Made by a program: the position numbers and the translations under genes | Shown: positions 23,110 through 31,216 of the stretch, piece after piece | Layout: every line of letters begins with the position of its first letter | Numbering within the stretch: the stretch's first letter is position 1 | The notes under the pieces: model-generated | What the model saw: the letters and a program-made list of their open reading frames with translations, nothing else | Database searches by the model: none | What the model was told of the DNA's origin: nothing | Assembly: GCF_020181615.1 (NCBI RefSeq) | Contig: NZ_CP084029.1 | Coordinates: 2,680,630-2,744,629, forward strand | Length of the DNA stretch: 64,000 nucleotides | DNA from: [Mycobacterium] crassicus | Lineage (GTDB): Bacteria; Actinomycetota; Actinomycetes; Mycobacteriales; Mycobacteriaceae | Direction: 5' to 3'

Positions 23110-23506
23110 GCCATAGGCCCTTTCTCGGTATCGGATCCGGCAGACGCCGTCTCCGACGCCCTGCCCCACTTCACCACCACATCGGCGACGGCCGGCTTCG
23201 CCGCGTCCGCGCACCGCACCGCGTGTAGCAATTCAATTTGTCTCAGAGTGAGACATCGAAGCACTGAATCCGCGGATTAAATCTGTCGTGCATTAACCCT
23301 TCCGGCACCCCCGCCGGTACGCACGCAGGAGGCGCAATTTGAACGGGTAAGGCCCAACGAAGGCTATTGCAGCGCTGCTCTTCTCGGTTGAAACGACGAC
23401 CTCACGGACCGTCACGGCCGAGGGTGCTATCAGCGCAATAACCACCCCGTCAGACCTCCCGCTTGCCGGGTTATCACTTCCAACCTCTACCGAAGGATTT
23501 CAACAA
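23110..23506. other. Regulatory region upstream of the oxidation module
   Basis: About 400 bp without a gene. It has an AT-richer patch (AGCAATTCAATTTG) leading into the 17-bp palindrome at 23239-23255. An isolated AGGAGG at 23329-23334 precedes only a TTG-AAC-GGG-TAA minimal frame, so it is probably not functional. The palindrome stands 251 bp before the PEBP start, leaving room for a promoter and a long leader. Confidence 0.5.
23239..23255. promoter_or_regulatory. Island operator, site 1 (perfect 17-bp palindrome)
   Basis: TGTCTCA-GAG-TGAGACA, both 7-bp half-sites perfectly symmetric. It is the best copy of the TCTCA-N3-TGAGA element seen upstream of five transcription units in this island, and lies upstream of the PEBP/GMC/AceE-like genes. 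The probable binder is the GAF/AAA+/Fis activator encoded at 39381-41144; that assignment is inference. Confidence 0.75.
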
Positions 23507-24043
23507 ATGGCCGCACGCCCGCCCTTGCCCTTTGACTTCTTGCCCAAAGTGCCGACATTCACCGTTACCAGTACGGAGATCACCGACGGACAACCGATGC
23601 CCCAACCTCAGGCATCAGGAAAGTTCGGCGCCGGCGGCGAGGACTGCTCGCCCCACCTCTCCTGGTCCGGATTCCCAGCGGAGACCAAGAGTTTTGCCGT
23701 CACCTGCTACGACCCGGACGCTCCCACCCAAAGCGGGTTCTGGCACTGGGCCCTCGCGGACATCCCCGCCGATGTGACCGAATTGCCCAGCGGAATCGGA
23801 CTTCTGGGCAAGCGCGACTTCACCAACGGTGCGATCTCTCTGGCAAACGACGCCAGCCTGCCCGGGTATCTGGGTGCTGCTCCCCCCGCCGGCCATGGTC
23901 CGCACCGCTACATCTTCACCGTGCACGCCGTCGACGTCGAGACCCTGGGACTTCCTGCCGAGGCAACTCCGGCATTCCTCGGCTTCAACCTGTTCAGCCA
24001 CACCCTGGCGCGCGCAACCATCATCCCCACGTTCGAGCAGTAG
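23507..24043 (+). CDS. YbhB/YbcL-type phosphatidylethanolamine-binding-like protein
   Basis: 178 residues, closely resembling the M. tuberculosis Rv2140c family: [20 protein letters not shown], then [20 protein letters not shown], the ligand-pocket motif [13 protein letters not shown], and [12 protein letters not shown] toward the end. PEBP-like proteins bind anionic groups; the bacterial role is unclear. No signal peptide. ATG 23507 with GAAGGAT 9 nt upstream. It is the first gene of a plus-strand run with gaps of only 30-44 bp, so it is probably cotranscribed with the two genes after it, an unusual setting for this family. Confidence 0.88.
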   Translation: MAARPPLPFDFLPKVPTFTVTSTEITDGQPMPQPQASGKFGAGGEDCSPHLSWSGFPAETKSFAVTCYDPDAPTQSGFWHWALADIPADVTELPSGIGLLGKRDFTNGAISLANDASLPGYLGAAPPAGHGPHRYIFTVHAVDVETLGLPAEATPAFLGFNLFSHTLARATIIPTFEQ

Positions 24044-24073
24044 CCGCCTGACGACGAAACAAAGGTAGTAACA

Positions 24074-24538
24074 ATGACCAATCAGAAATTGGCGGATCAG
24101 CGAGAGCTGTTGTTCCAGGCGCTGGTTCCGGCTGAGGCGGCGAACCTCGTGGCGTTGATGGAGAACATCGTCCCCCATCGGGATCCTGAACTCCGCGACA
24201 TCGTTTTCTATACGGCCCTGTGCTTCGACGCCGGCTTGGCCACCGCCACGGCGTTGCGCGGCGAGGTACGGGATCTGCTCAAAGAACTCGACCAGCAGGC
24301 CGTCGCGGCTGGAGCCACCTCCTTCGCCACGGCCGCACCGGACGTCCAGAAATCATTGCTGATCGCAATCGAAGGCCGACCGATTTTCCAACAGCTGGTC
24401 TACGCCACGGTGTCGGATTTCTACAACCGCCACATCGTCTGGCAGGCCATCGGTTATCCGGGCCTGGCCCAGCGGGACGGCAAGGGCTACATCAATCAGG
24501 GATTCGACGTCCTCAACTGGGACGAGCCGACGGCCTGA
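24074..24538 (+). CDS. Gluconate 2-dehydrogenase subunit 3-like protein
   Basis: 154 residues, mostly helical. The C-terminal segment TVSDFYNRHIVWQAIGYPG, ending in GYINQGFDVLNWDEP, is characteristic of the small partner (subunit 3) found beside GMC-type membrane or periplasmic dehydrogenases. I see no Tat or Sec signal, which differs from many relatives. It starts at ATG 24074, 30 bp after the PEBP gene, and ends 48 bp before the GMC flavoprotein, its expected partner. It probably stabilises or assists that enzyme. Confidence 0.8.
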   Translation: MTNQKLADQRELLFQALVPAEAANLVALMENIVPHRDPELRDIVFYTALCFDAGLATATALRGEVRDLLKELDQQAVAAGATSFATAAPDVQKSLLIAIEGRPIFQQLVYATVSDFYNRHIVWQAIGYPGLAQRDGKGYINQGFDVLNWDEPTA

Positions 24539-24586
24539 TCGCAACACGCGCGAACACATTGCTTGAGTATCGAAAGAAGGTGCCAC

Positions 24587-26185
24587 ATGGCTAGAACTGC
24601 ACTCAACGTACCCCTCGACGAGGCGGTAGAGGTCGTTGTGATCGGGACCGGAGCCGGGGGCGGCAACGTCATCCGTGAACTCTGCCTCGCCGGCGTACGG
24701 GTGGTGGCCCTGGAGGCCGGTCCACGACTGGACGCCGACAACGACTTCGAGGAAGACGAAGTCGGGATGTACCACAAGCTGAGTTGGCTCGATCCGGTCG
24801 GCGTCACCGGAGCCGACATCAGCGGAAGCGCCGCCTGGATATGTAAAACGGTCGGCGGCAGCACGACGCACTGGGCAGGCGCCGCACTGCGGTGGCAGCC
24901 GCACGAGTTCAAGGCCAAGACCACCTACGGGGACGTCGAAGGCGCCGATCTCGTTGACTGGCCGATCGACTACGACACCCTCGCCCCTTACTACGACAAG
25001 GCCGAGAAGCTCCTCGGGGTGGCAGGCGCTGTCACCAAGCTGCCCACGGGAAACACGAATTTCCTTGCCCTCAAGCGCGGAGCCGACGTCCTGGGAATCG
25101 ACGCCCACGCCGGAAACATCGCGATCACCACCGAGGACTACCAGGGCCGCGGTATCTGCACGCAGCGCGGCTATTGCTTCCAAGGCTGCCGCAATCAGGC
25201 CAAGTGGAGCAGCCTGTTCGAAGCGATCCCGACAGCCGAGGACACGGGGTGGCTCGACCTGCGCCCGAATTGCCAGGCACTGAGCATCACCACTGATGAA
25301 GATGGACGTGCCAGCGGCGTGGTTTACGCCGATCCGGACGGCAAAATCGTCGAGCAGAAGGCTCAGTACGTCGTGGTCGCCGGCAACAGCATCCAGACAC
25401 CCCGACTGCTGCTGAACTCGGCCACACCGCGCTTCCCCGACGGTCTGGCGAACGGCAGTGGCGCCGTGGGTCGCTATTACATGCGGCACCTGACGGCGTC
25501 CAGCTACGCCAAGTTCGAGAAGCCGGTGCACGCCTACAAGGGCATCACCATGATGGGCATGGTCGATGAATGGCACGACAGCCGACCCGAGGACCGCGGG
25601 TTCGTCGGAGGATTCCACCTCGAGACGATCTTCCTCGGCCCGGCATTCACCGCCGTCTTCGTCGCCCCCGGCCCGCTGACATCGACAAGTGGCAGCCGTG
25701 CCATCTGGGGCGAGGAACTGGCCGACATGATGGAGTCATACACCCATCTGGCAGGCCTGTGGATCGTCGGCGAAGACATGCCGCAGGCAGACAACCGAGT
25801 CACGGTCGACCCGGACCACAAGGACCAGTTCGGCATGCCGATTCCGGTGGTCAACTACGCCGACCACGCCAACGACACGGCTATGCGTGAATTCGCCTGG
25901 GGTAAGTCTCGGGACCTGTACACCGCCGGTGGGGCAACCACCGTGTGGGACACACCCCCGTACCCGGCGACGCACAACCTGGGCACCTGCCGGATGGGGT
26001 CGGACCCCGCCACCTCGGTGGTCAACGAATTCGGACAGGCCCACGAGGTCCCCAACCTGTTCATCGCCGACGGCAGCGTGTTCCCGACGAGTGGGTCGGA
26101 GAACCCCACGCTCACCATCAGCGCCCTGGCGATCCGCCAGGCGGAATACATCACCTCGGTGATGGCTGAGGAAATGTCGGGGTAG
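24587..26185 (+). CDS. GMC-family FAD-dependent oxidoreductase
   Basis: 532 residues from ATG 24587 (AAGAAGG ribosome binding site 9 nt upstream). The FAD dinucleotide motif GTGAGGG is at residues 20-26, followed by LEAGPRL. The middle has the CTQRGYCFQGCRNQAKWSS cysteine-rich segment typical of gluconate-dehydrogenase-like GMC enzymes. The C-terminus has HNLGTCRMGSDPATS and then GSENPTLTISALAIR. It oxidises an alcohol, diol or sugar; the substrate is not visible. Mycobacterial 2-methyl-1,2-propanediol dehydrogenase (MpdB) belongs to the same superfamily, so a diol arising from monooxygenase chemistry is a reasonable candidate. Pairs with the subunit-3-like gene upstream. Confidence 0.88.
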   Translation: MARTALNVPLDEAVEVVVIGTGAGGGNVIRELCLAGVRVVALEAGPRLDADNDFEEDEVGMYHKLSWLDPVGVTGADISGSAAWICKTVGGSTTHWAGAALRWQPHEFKAKTTYGDVEGADLVDWPIDYDTLAPYYDKAEKLLGVAGAVTKLPTGNTNFLALKRGADVLGIDAHAGNIAITTEDYQGRGICTQRGYCFQGCRNQAKWSSLFEAIPTAEDTGWLDLRPNCQALSITTDEDGRASGVVYADPDGKIVEQKAQYVVVAGNSIQTPRLLLNSATPRFPDGLANGSGAVGRYYMRHLTASSYAKFEKPVHAYKGITMMGMVDEWHDSRPEDRGFVGGFHLETIFLGPAFTAVFVAPGPLTSTSGSRAIWGEELADMMESYTHLAGLWIVGEDMPQADNRVTVDPDHKDQFGMPIPVVNYADHANDTAMREFAWGKSRDLYTAGGATTVWDTPPYPATHNLGTCRMGSDPATSVVNEFGQAHEVPNLFIADGSVFPTSGSENPTLTISALAIRQAEYITSVMAEEMSG

Positions 26186-26187
26186 CC

Positions 26188-26595
26188 ATGGGGTGCACAG
26201 ACCGGTGTGGGAGGCCGGCAGCGCGGACTGAGCTGCCGGTACGGGTGTTTCACAACTTCAACGAGGAACCCATCCCGTTCCATGCCGACGACCAGTTGCG
26301 CAAGGTCGCGGAGTTCGGCATCAGCATGGATGCGGACGCGACACCCGACACCATCCAGACGTTGTTGGCGTTCGTGGCCAAACAACTCAATCGTGATGCG
26401 CCCACCGCGCTTTGGGGAAAGGATCGCCGGTACCGGCGTGACCACAACCTGGACGTCGGAGACGTCGTCGCCATCGGCGACCAGGCCTGGGCACATGAAG
26501 GCACGGGCTGGCGGCGCGTGACCCTGCTGAACGACCAGATCTGGGTGGAAGTAGGGCGCACCAGGAGCGGAGAGCCGTTGCTGTCCCGTGGGTGA
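26188..26595 (+). CDS. Unknown protein between GMC and ThDP enzyme genes
   Basis: Up to 135 residues. ATG 26188 is only 2 bp after the GMC stop but has no ribosome binding site; a GTG at 26245 (VRVFHNFNEEPIPFHADDQL) may be the true start and fits the onset of protein-like sequence. The body has a small helical part (TIQTLLAFVAKQLNRDA) and a beta-rich tail (GDVVAIGDQAWAHEGTGWRR, then QIWVEVGRT). I recognise no family. The tight packing (13 bp before the next gene) says it belongs to the same operon. Confidence 0.65.
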   Translation: MGCTDRCGRPAARTELPVRVFHNFNEEPIPFHADDQLRKVAEFGISMDADATPDTIQTLLAFVAKQLNRDAPTALWGKDRRYRRDHNLDVGDVVAIGDQAWAHEGTGWRRVTLLNDQIWVEVGRTRSGEPLLSRG

Positions 26596-26607
26596 GGACA
26601 CCACCCG

Positions 26608-28950
26608 ATGACCGACCCGAAGTCACAGCCCCTGACCAGTCACGTATTGGAGACGACCGTCGAGCCCATCGATCCGTTGACCCAAGTCGAACACAGGGTG
26701 CTGTGGCTTTCGACCGCGATGATCCACCATGCCAATCGGATTCGCCCTAATCCGTCCGGGATCAAGGTCGGCGGGCACCAGGCGTCGTGCGCATCGATCG
26801 TGACGATCATGACGTCGCTGTGGTTCGATCTGTTGGGCCCGGATGATCGGGTCTCGGTGAAACCGCATGCCGCTCCGGTGCTCCACGCGATCAACTGCCT
26901 GCTCGGCAAGCTCGATCCGAAGTACCTGACGACATTGCGTGAATTCGGCGGCCTGCAGTCCTACCCCAGCCGGCACAAGGATCCGGATCCGGCCGACTAC
27001 GCCACCGGTTCGGTGGGCATCGGTGCCACCGCACCGATCTGGGGCGCCCTCGCCCGGCGCTACGTCAACACGGTCAGCGGTCAGACCGGCTCAGGCCGAC
27101 AGTATTCCCTGGTCGGAGACGCTGAGTTGGACGAGGGCGCGGTGTGGGAGGCGATCATGGATCCCGCGACCGCAGAACTCGGCGAAGTCGTGTGGATCAT
27201 CGACCTGAATCGGCAGTCACTGGACCGGGTAGTACCCAGTATCGCAGCGGGGCGACTGGAGGCGATGTTCGCCGCCGCAGGCTGGCAGGTCATCATGGTG
27301 ACTTTTGGCAGGCTGTTGCGGAAACTGTTCGCGCAACCCGGCGGCCCGGCACTGCGCACCCGACTGCTCGAAATGCCCAATCCCGAATACCAGCGGCTAC
27401 TGCGCTGCAGCCCGGCGACATTGCGCGCCCGGCTACCCGGCGTCGGGGCCCAAGCCGCTGAGATCGCGCGACTGATCGCCGATCTCGACGATGCCACCCT
27501 CGTCCGTGCGATCAGCAATCTCGGGGGCCATGACCTTGCGGCGCTCCGCGCCGCGTACGCCCAGATCGACGACACGCGACCGACGGTCATCATCGCCTAC
27601 ACCGTGAAGGGCTACGGACTGCCGTCCCAGGGCCACCCGCAGAACCACTCCTCGCTGCTGACGGCCGAACAATTTCACCAGCTGGCTGCCGATCTCGACG
27701 CGAACCCCGACCAGCCCTGGGAACTTTTCGAACCGGACTCCCCCGCGGGACTCCTGTGCGCCGCCACCGCGGCACGGTTGCACCGCAACGAACCTGACCA
27801 TCTCGCGGCGCCGAAGGTGCCCACCGATATCGGCCGAACGCCGAAAGGCGTCTCGACGACCCAGGCCGCCCTGGGACGAGCCCTCCTCGATCTGACCCGG
27901 GAGGCGCCGCAGGTGGCCCGACGGGTCGTCACCGTCAGCCCGGATGTCAGTTCCTCGACGAATCTGGCCGGCTGGCTGAACAAGGTAGGCGTGTGGTCGT
28001 CGACCGAACGACAGGACTGGTTCGCCGACGACCCGGAAACCATCATGCATTGGCGCGAGAAACCCACGGGCCAACACATCGAGCTCGGCATCGCCGAGGT
28101 CAACCTGGTGGGGTTGATCAGCGAGCTCGGCACCACCTGGAGCCGATGGGGCCAAGCCCTCTTTCCCATCGGCGTCCTCTACGACCCGTTCGTCGAACGA
28201 GCACTGGAGCCATGGTCGTTCGGCATCTACGCCGGGGGCCAATCGATCCTGGTGGGCACGCCCTCCGGGGTCAGCCTGGCCCCTGAGGGGGGTGCGCATC
28301 AGTCGATCAAGACTCCATCGATCGGAATCGAGCAACCCGGTTGTGTCAGCTACGAGCCGGCGTTCGCCATCGAGGTGGAATGGACTCTGTTGGAGGCCAT
28401 TTCGCGACTCGGCCGGGATGATGGCAGCTCGTCGTATCTTCGGCTGTCCACCCGCCCTGTCGACCAGACCATGGCTGCCGTGCCGTCGGATCCGGCCGCC
28501 CGAGAGCGGCGCCGACGCCAGGTATTGGCCGGCGCCTACACGCTGCGCCCCGCCGAACGCCCGCATGTGCAACTGGTCGGGATGGGAGCGATGATCACCG
28601 AAACCCTCCAAGCCGCAGATCGGCTGGCCGAATCGGGAGTCCGCGCCGAAGTGGTCTGCGTAACCAGTCCGAGCCGATTGTTTGAGGCGACCCAGGCCCG
28701 CCGCGGCCTGTGCGACGCACCGACCTGGATTCTCGATCAGGTCTTCCCCACCGCGCGGTCGGTGCCGATGGTCACGGTGCTCGACGGCCATCCGCATACC
28801 TTGGCCTTCCTGGCCACGGTCAACCGGGTACCGAGTGTGGCCTTGGGCGCCAGCAGGTTCGGCCAGTCGGGCGACCTCGACGACGTCTACCGGTATCACG
28901 GCATAGACGCCGATTCCGTGGTTCGCGCCGCCCTCGACGCAATCGGGTGA
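26608..28950 (+). CDS. AceE/transketolase-like thiamin diphosphate enzyme
   Basis: 780 residues, organised like the homodimeric pyruvate dehydrogenase E1 (AceE) and transketolase. The ThDP/Mg motif is GDAELDEG at residues 170-177, with the partner Asn at 201 (DLNRQSLD). Residues of the substrate channel lie in GIKVGGHQASCAS, and a Pyr domain follows with ELGIAEVNLVGLISELG. Shorter than AceE (about 890). No E2 or E3 gene is nearby, so it may act alone on a 2-oxo acid or ketol, or borrow the housekeeping E2. It is the last gene of the oxidation module. Function is by family only. Confidence 0.8.
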   Translation: MTDPKSQPLTSHVLETTVEPIDPLTQVEHRVLWLSTAMIHHANRIRPNPSGIKVGGHQASCASIVTIMTSLWFDLLGPDDRVSVKPHAAPVLHAINCLLGKLDPKYLTTLREFGGLQSYPSRHKDPDPADYATGSVGIGATAPIWGALARRYVNTVSGQTGSGRQYSLVGDAELDEGAVWEAIMDPATAELGEVVWIIDLNRQSLDRVVPSIAAGRLEAMFAAAGWQVIMVTFGRLLRKLFAQPGGPALRTRLLEMPNPEYQRLLRCSPATLRARLPGVGAQAAEIARLIADLDDATLVRAISNLGGHDLAALRAAYAQIDDTRPTVIIAYTVKGYGLPSQGHPQNHSSLLTAEQFHQLAADLDANPDQPWELFEPDSPAGLLCAATAARLHRNEPDHLAAPKVPTDIGRTPKGVSTTQAALGRALLDLTREAPQVARRVVTVSPDVSSSTNLAGWLNKVGVWSSTERQDWFADDPETIMHWREKPTGQHIELGIAEVNLVGLISELGTTWSRWGQALFPIGVLYDPFVERALEPWSFGIYAGGQSILVGTPSGVSLAPEGGAHQSIKTPSIGIEQPGCVSYEPAFAIEVEWTLLEAISRLGRDDGSSSYLRLSTRPVDQTMAAVPSDPAARERRRRQVLAGAYTLRPAERPHVQLVGMGAMITETLQAADRLAESGVRAEVVCVTSPSRLFEATQARRGLCDAPTWILDQVFPTARSVPMVTVLDGHPHTLAFLATVNRVPSVALGASRFGQSGDLDDVYRYHGIDADSVVRAALDAIG

Positions 28951-28987
28951 CGCCAGCTCCCTGAACCGTCAAGAGTCCCCTGAACCG

Positions 28988-29245
28988 TCAGGCCGGCGGT
29001 ATCGGGTTGGGGAGCATGCGTTCGCGCAACGCGGCCAGCTCCTCGTCACGACGCCGCGTGCTGTGGGCGTCGGGTATGGCGGACGGGATGATACCCAGCG
29101 CACTGAGCAGCTCACCCGCGGGTTTCGAGGGGTCCTGCTGACCGATGACCGGCACCAGACCATGTTCCGCCAAGTGCGTGAACACCAGGTTGACGACCGT
29201 CCAGGGGTTGTACGCGACTGGTACTGAATCAGCTGGCATGTTCAC
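28988..29245 (-). CDS. Small unknown protein divergent from the monooxygenase operon
   Basis: About 85 residues. I chose GTG 29243-29245 because GGAGGTG lies 7 nt upstream on the minus strand; ATG 29237-29239 (MPADSVPVAYNPW) is the alternative. The sequence has a hydrophobic-helical N-terminal part (NPWTVVNLVFTHLAEHGLVP) and a basic C-terminal helix (RRRDEELAALRERMLPNP). I recognise no domain. It shares its upstream region, including the palindrome at 29344-29360, with the monooxygenase operon and so could be part of the regulon. Confidence 0.6.
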   Translation of the reverse strand: MNMPADSVPVAYNPWTVVNLVFTHLAEHGLVPVIGQQDPSKPAGELLSALGIIPSAIPDAHSTRRRDEELAALRERMLPNPIPPA

Positions 29246-29343
29246 GACCGCACCTCCGTTGATGAGTTCTCGCCGGCGGCACGGCCCATAACAGCCACTG
29301 CGCGGCGACGCCTTCACGTTAGGCGTCCGAACAAGGTGAGCGA

Positions 29344-29360
29344 CGTCTCATATTAAGACA
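29344..29360. promoter_or_regulatory. Island operator, site 2 (upstream of monooxygenase operon)
   Basis: CGTCTCA-TAT-TAAGACA: same 7-3-7 architecture as site 1, with 12 of 14 half-site bases identical to it. Centred about 100 bp before the large-subunit ATG, a typical distance for an upstream activator, and between it and the divergent small gene. Confidence 0.7.
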
Positions 29361-29400
29361 CTCGAACCGCGTGCCCTCCTGCACTCTGATCCCGGTAGAC

Positions 29401-29421
29401 GTGAGCGGATTACACGCTCAC
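29401..29421. repeat. Inverted repeat in the monooxygenase leader
   Basis: GTGAGCG and CGCTCAC (perfect 7-bp arms) flank the 7-nt spacer GATTACA, ending 32 nt before the ATG. It could be an mRNA stem just upstream of the AAAAGGAGAGG ribosome binding site or a second operator; nothing decides between these. Confidence 0.5.
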
Positions 29422-29453
29422 CGACTACAGCCCAATCGATAAAAGGAGAGGCA

Positions 29454-31127
29454 ATGACACGTCAAAGCGTGGCGAGGGCTCACCAGAAGATCCAAGAGTT
29501 GTCCTGGGACCCCCTGTATCACGAGCCGGTGTCGCAGTACGGAACTGACTACAAGTTCCACAAGGCAAACAAAAAGGATCCTCTCAAGCAGGTGTTGCGG
29601 TCCTACTTCCCGATGCAGGAAGAAAAGGACCACCGCGTCTACGGAGCTGCCGACGGAGCGATCCGCGGCAACATGTTCCGTCAGGTGCAGGAGCGGTGGA
29701 TGGAGTGGCAGAAGCTCTTCCTGTCGATCATCCCGTTGCCGGAGATCTCGGCGGCGCGCGCCATGCCTCTGCTGGTGGATGCGGTCCCGAACCCCGAGCT
29801 GCACAACACGCTCGCGATTCAGATGATCGACGAGGTACGGCACTCGACGATTCAGCAGAACCTGAAGCGTATCTACATGAACAACTACGTCGACCCGGCC
29901 GGCTTCAACTCAAGCCTGCGGTGCTTCCAGAACAACTACGCCGGTACCATCGGGCGCCAGTTCGCGGAGGGATTCATCACGGGCGATGCGATCACGGCGG
30001 CGAACATCTACCTTCAGCTCGTCGCTGAAACCGCGTTCACCAACGTGTTGTTCGTCGCGATGCCCGGGGAGGCGGCAGCCAATGGCGACTACCTGCTTCC
30101 CACCGTGTTCCACTCGGTGCAGTCGGACGAATCGCGCCACATCAGCAACGGCTACGCCACACTGCTGATGGCGCTGTCCGACGAGGACAACCGCGAACTG
30201 CTCGAGCGCGACCTGCGCTACGCGTGGTGGAACAACCACTGCGTCGTCGACGCGGCGATCGGTACCTTCATCGAGTACGGCACCAAGGACCGTCGCAAGG
30301 ACCGGGAAAGCTACGCGGAGATGTGGCGTCGGTGGATCTACGACGACTACTACCGCAGCTACCTCGTTCCGCTCGAGAAGTACGGCCTGACGATTCCGCA
30401 CGACGTTGTCGAGGAGTCCTGGAACCGCATCTGGAACAAGGGATACATCCACGAGACCGCGCAGTTCTTCGCGACCGGCTGGATGTGGAACTACTGGCGG
30501 ATCGACCCGATGACCGACAAGGACTTCGAGTGGTTCGAGTACAAGTACCCGGGCTGGTACGACAAGTACGGGGTCTGGTGGGAGAACTACGCGCGCCTGT
30601 CGAAGCCGCGCGGAAATCTGCCGATCGCGTACGAGCCGGTGAACTACTACTACCCGCATCGCTGCTGGACCTGCATGGTCCCCTGCATGATCCGCGAGGA
30701 CATGGTCTGCGAGAAGGTTGATGACCAGTGGCGGACCTACTGCTCGGAGACCTGCTACTGGACGGACTCGGTCGCCTTCCGGCCCACCTACAACGGGCGT
30801 GAGACCCCGAACATGGGTCAACTGACGGGCGCCCGCGAATGGGAGACCCTCTACCACGGGTGGAACAACGCCGACCTGATGAACGACGGCGGGTATGTGC
30901 GTGCAGACGGCAAGACCTGCACCGCGCAGCCCCACCTGAGCCTCGACCCGAAGGACATGTGGACGCTCGACGACATCCGCAAGGCCCCGCCTGCCGCCAG
31001 TCCGAACGTCGCGATCAATGAGATGACCGACGCCGATCGCGAACTGTGGGCACAGGATTACCGACTCGGTGGCCCCGGTGGTCGCTACGCCGAGCCGGCA
31101 GTCCCTGGCGCGAAGCGCACCGCGTAG
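29454..31127 (+). CDS. mimA: Soluble di-iron monooxygenase hydroxylase, large (alpha) subunit, propane monooxygenase type
   Basis: 557 residues. The carboxylate-bridged di-iron ligands are all visible: Glu97 (PLPEIS), Glu127/His130 (DEVRH), Glu192 (AETAF) and Glu226/His229 (DESRH). The long conserved block WWNNHCVVDAAIGTFIEYGT and the Cys-bearing segment PHRCWTCMVPCMI match group 5 enzymes (PrmA/MimA) that oxidise propane, acetone and phenol. It uses O2 and electrons from the reductase encoded next. ATG 29454 has a strong AAAGGAGAGG. The gene order alpha-reductase-beta-coupling is that of mimABCD. The symbol is given by homology; the real substrate is unknown. Confidence 0.93.
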   Translation: MTRQSVARAHQKIQELSWDPLYHEPVSQYGTDYKFHKANKKDPLKQVLRSYFPMQEEKDHRVYGAADGAIRGNMFRQVQERWMEWQKLFLSIIPLPEISAARAMPLLVDAVPNPELHNTLAIQMIDEVRHSTIQQNLKRIYMNNYVDPAGFNSSLRCFQNNYAGTIGRQFAEGFITGDAITAANIYLQLVAETAFTNVLFVAMPGEAAANGDYLLPTVFHSVQSDESRHISNGYATLLMALSDEDNRELLERDLRYAWWNNHCVVDAAIGTFIEYGTKDRRKDRESYAEMWRRWIYDDYYRSYLVPLEKYGLTIPHDVVEESWNRIWNKGYIHETAQFFATGWMWNYWRIDPMTDKDFEWFEYKYPGWYDKYGVWWENYARLSKPRGNLPIAYEPVNYYYPHRCWTCMVPCMIREDMVCEKVDDQWRTYCSETCYWTDSVAFRPTYNGRETPNMGQLTGAREWETLYHGWNNADLMNDGGYVRADGKTCTAQPHLSLDPKDMWTLDDIRKAPPAASPNVAINEMTDADRELWAQDYRLGGPGGRYAEPAVPGAKRTA

Positions 31128-31139
31128 CGGTTCCACCAC

Positions 31140-31184
31140 GGGGAGGGATGTCTCGGCTACAGCGCGGGCCGAACATCCCTCCCC
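31140..31184 (+). other. Intercistronic hairpin between large subunit and reductase genes
   Basis: GGGGAGGGATGT (31140-31151) pairs perfectly with ACATCCCTCCCC (31173-31184); inside it TCGGC/GCCGA forms a second stem. There is no T-run. It stands 12 bp after the mimA stop and 32 bp before mimB, so it may stabilise the upstream message or reduce read-through. Confidence 0.7.
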
Positions 31185-31216
31185 CCTGGGACGCACAAAT
31201 CTAAGGAGAAAAAGTA

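Noticed and set aside
22672..23214. N-terminal extension of the decarboxylase to 1093 residues
   Set aside because: The extra 181 residues are Arg/Gly-rich, cover the small plus-strand gene, and have no counterpart in the family; ATG 22669-22671 matches the known start region.
29246..29453. Sigma-54 (-24/-12) promoter for the monooxygenase operon
   Set aside because: No GG-N10-GC element with the right spacing was seen, actinobacteria lack sigma-54, and the activator has no GAFTGA.
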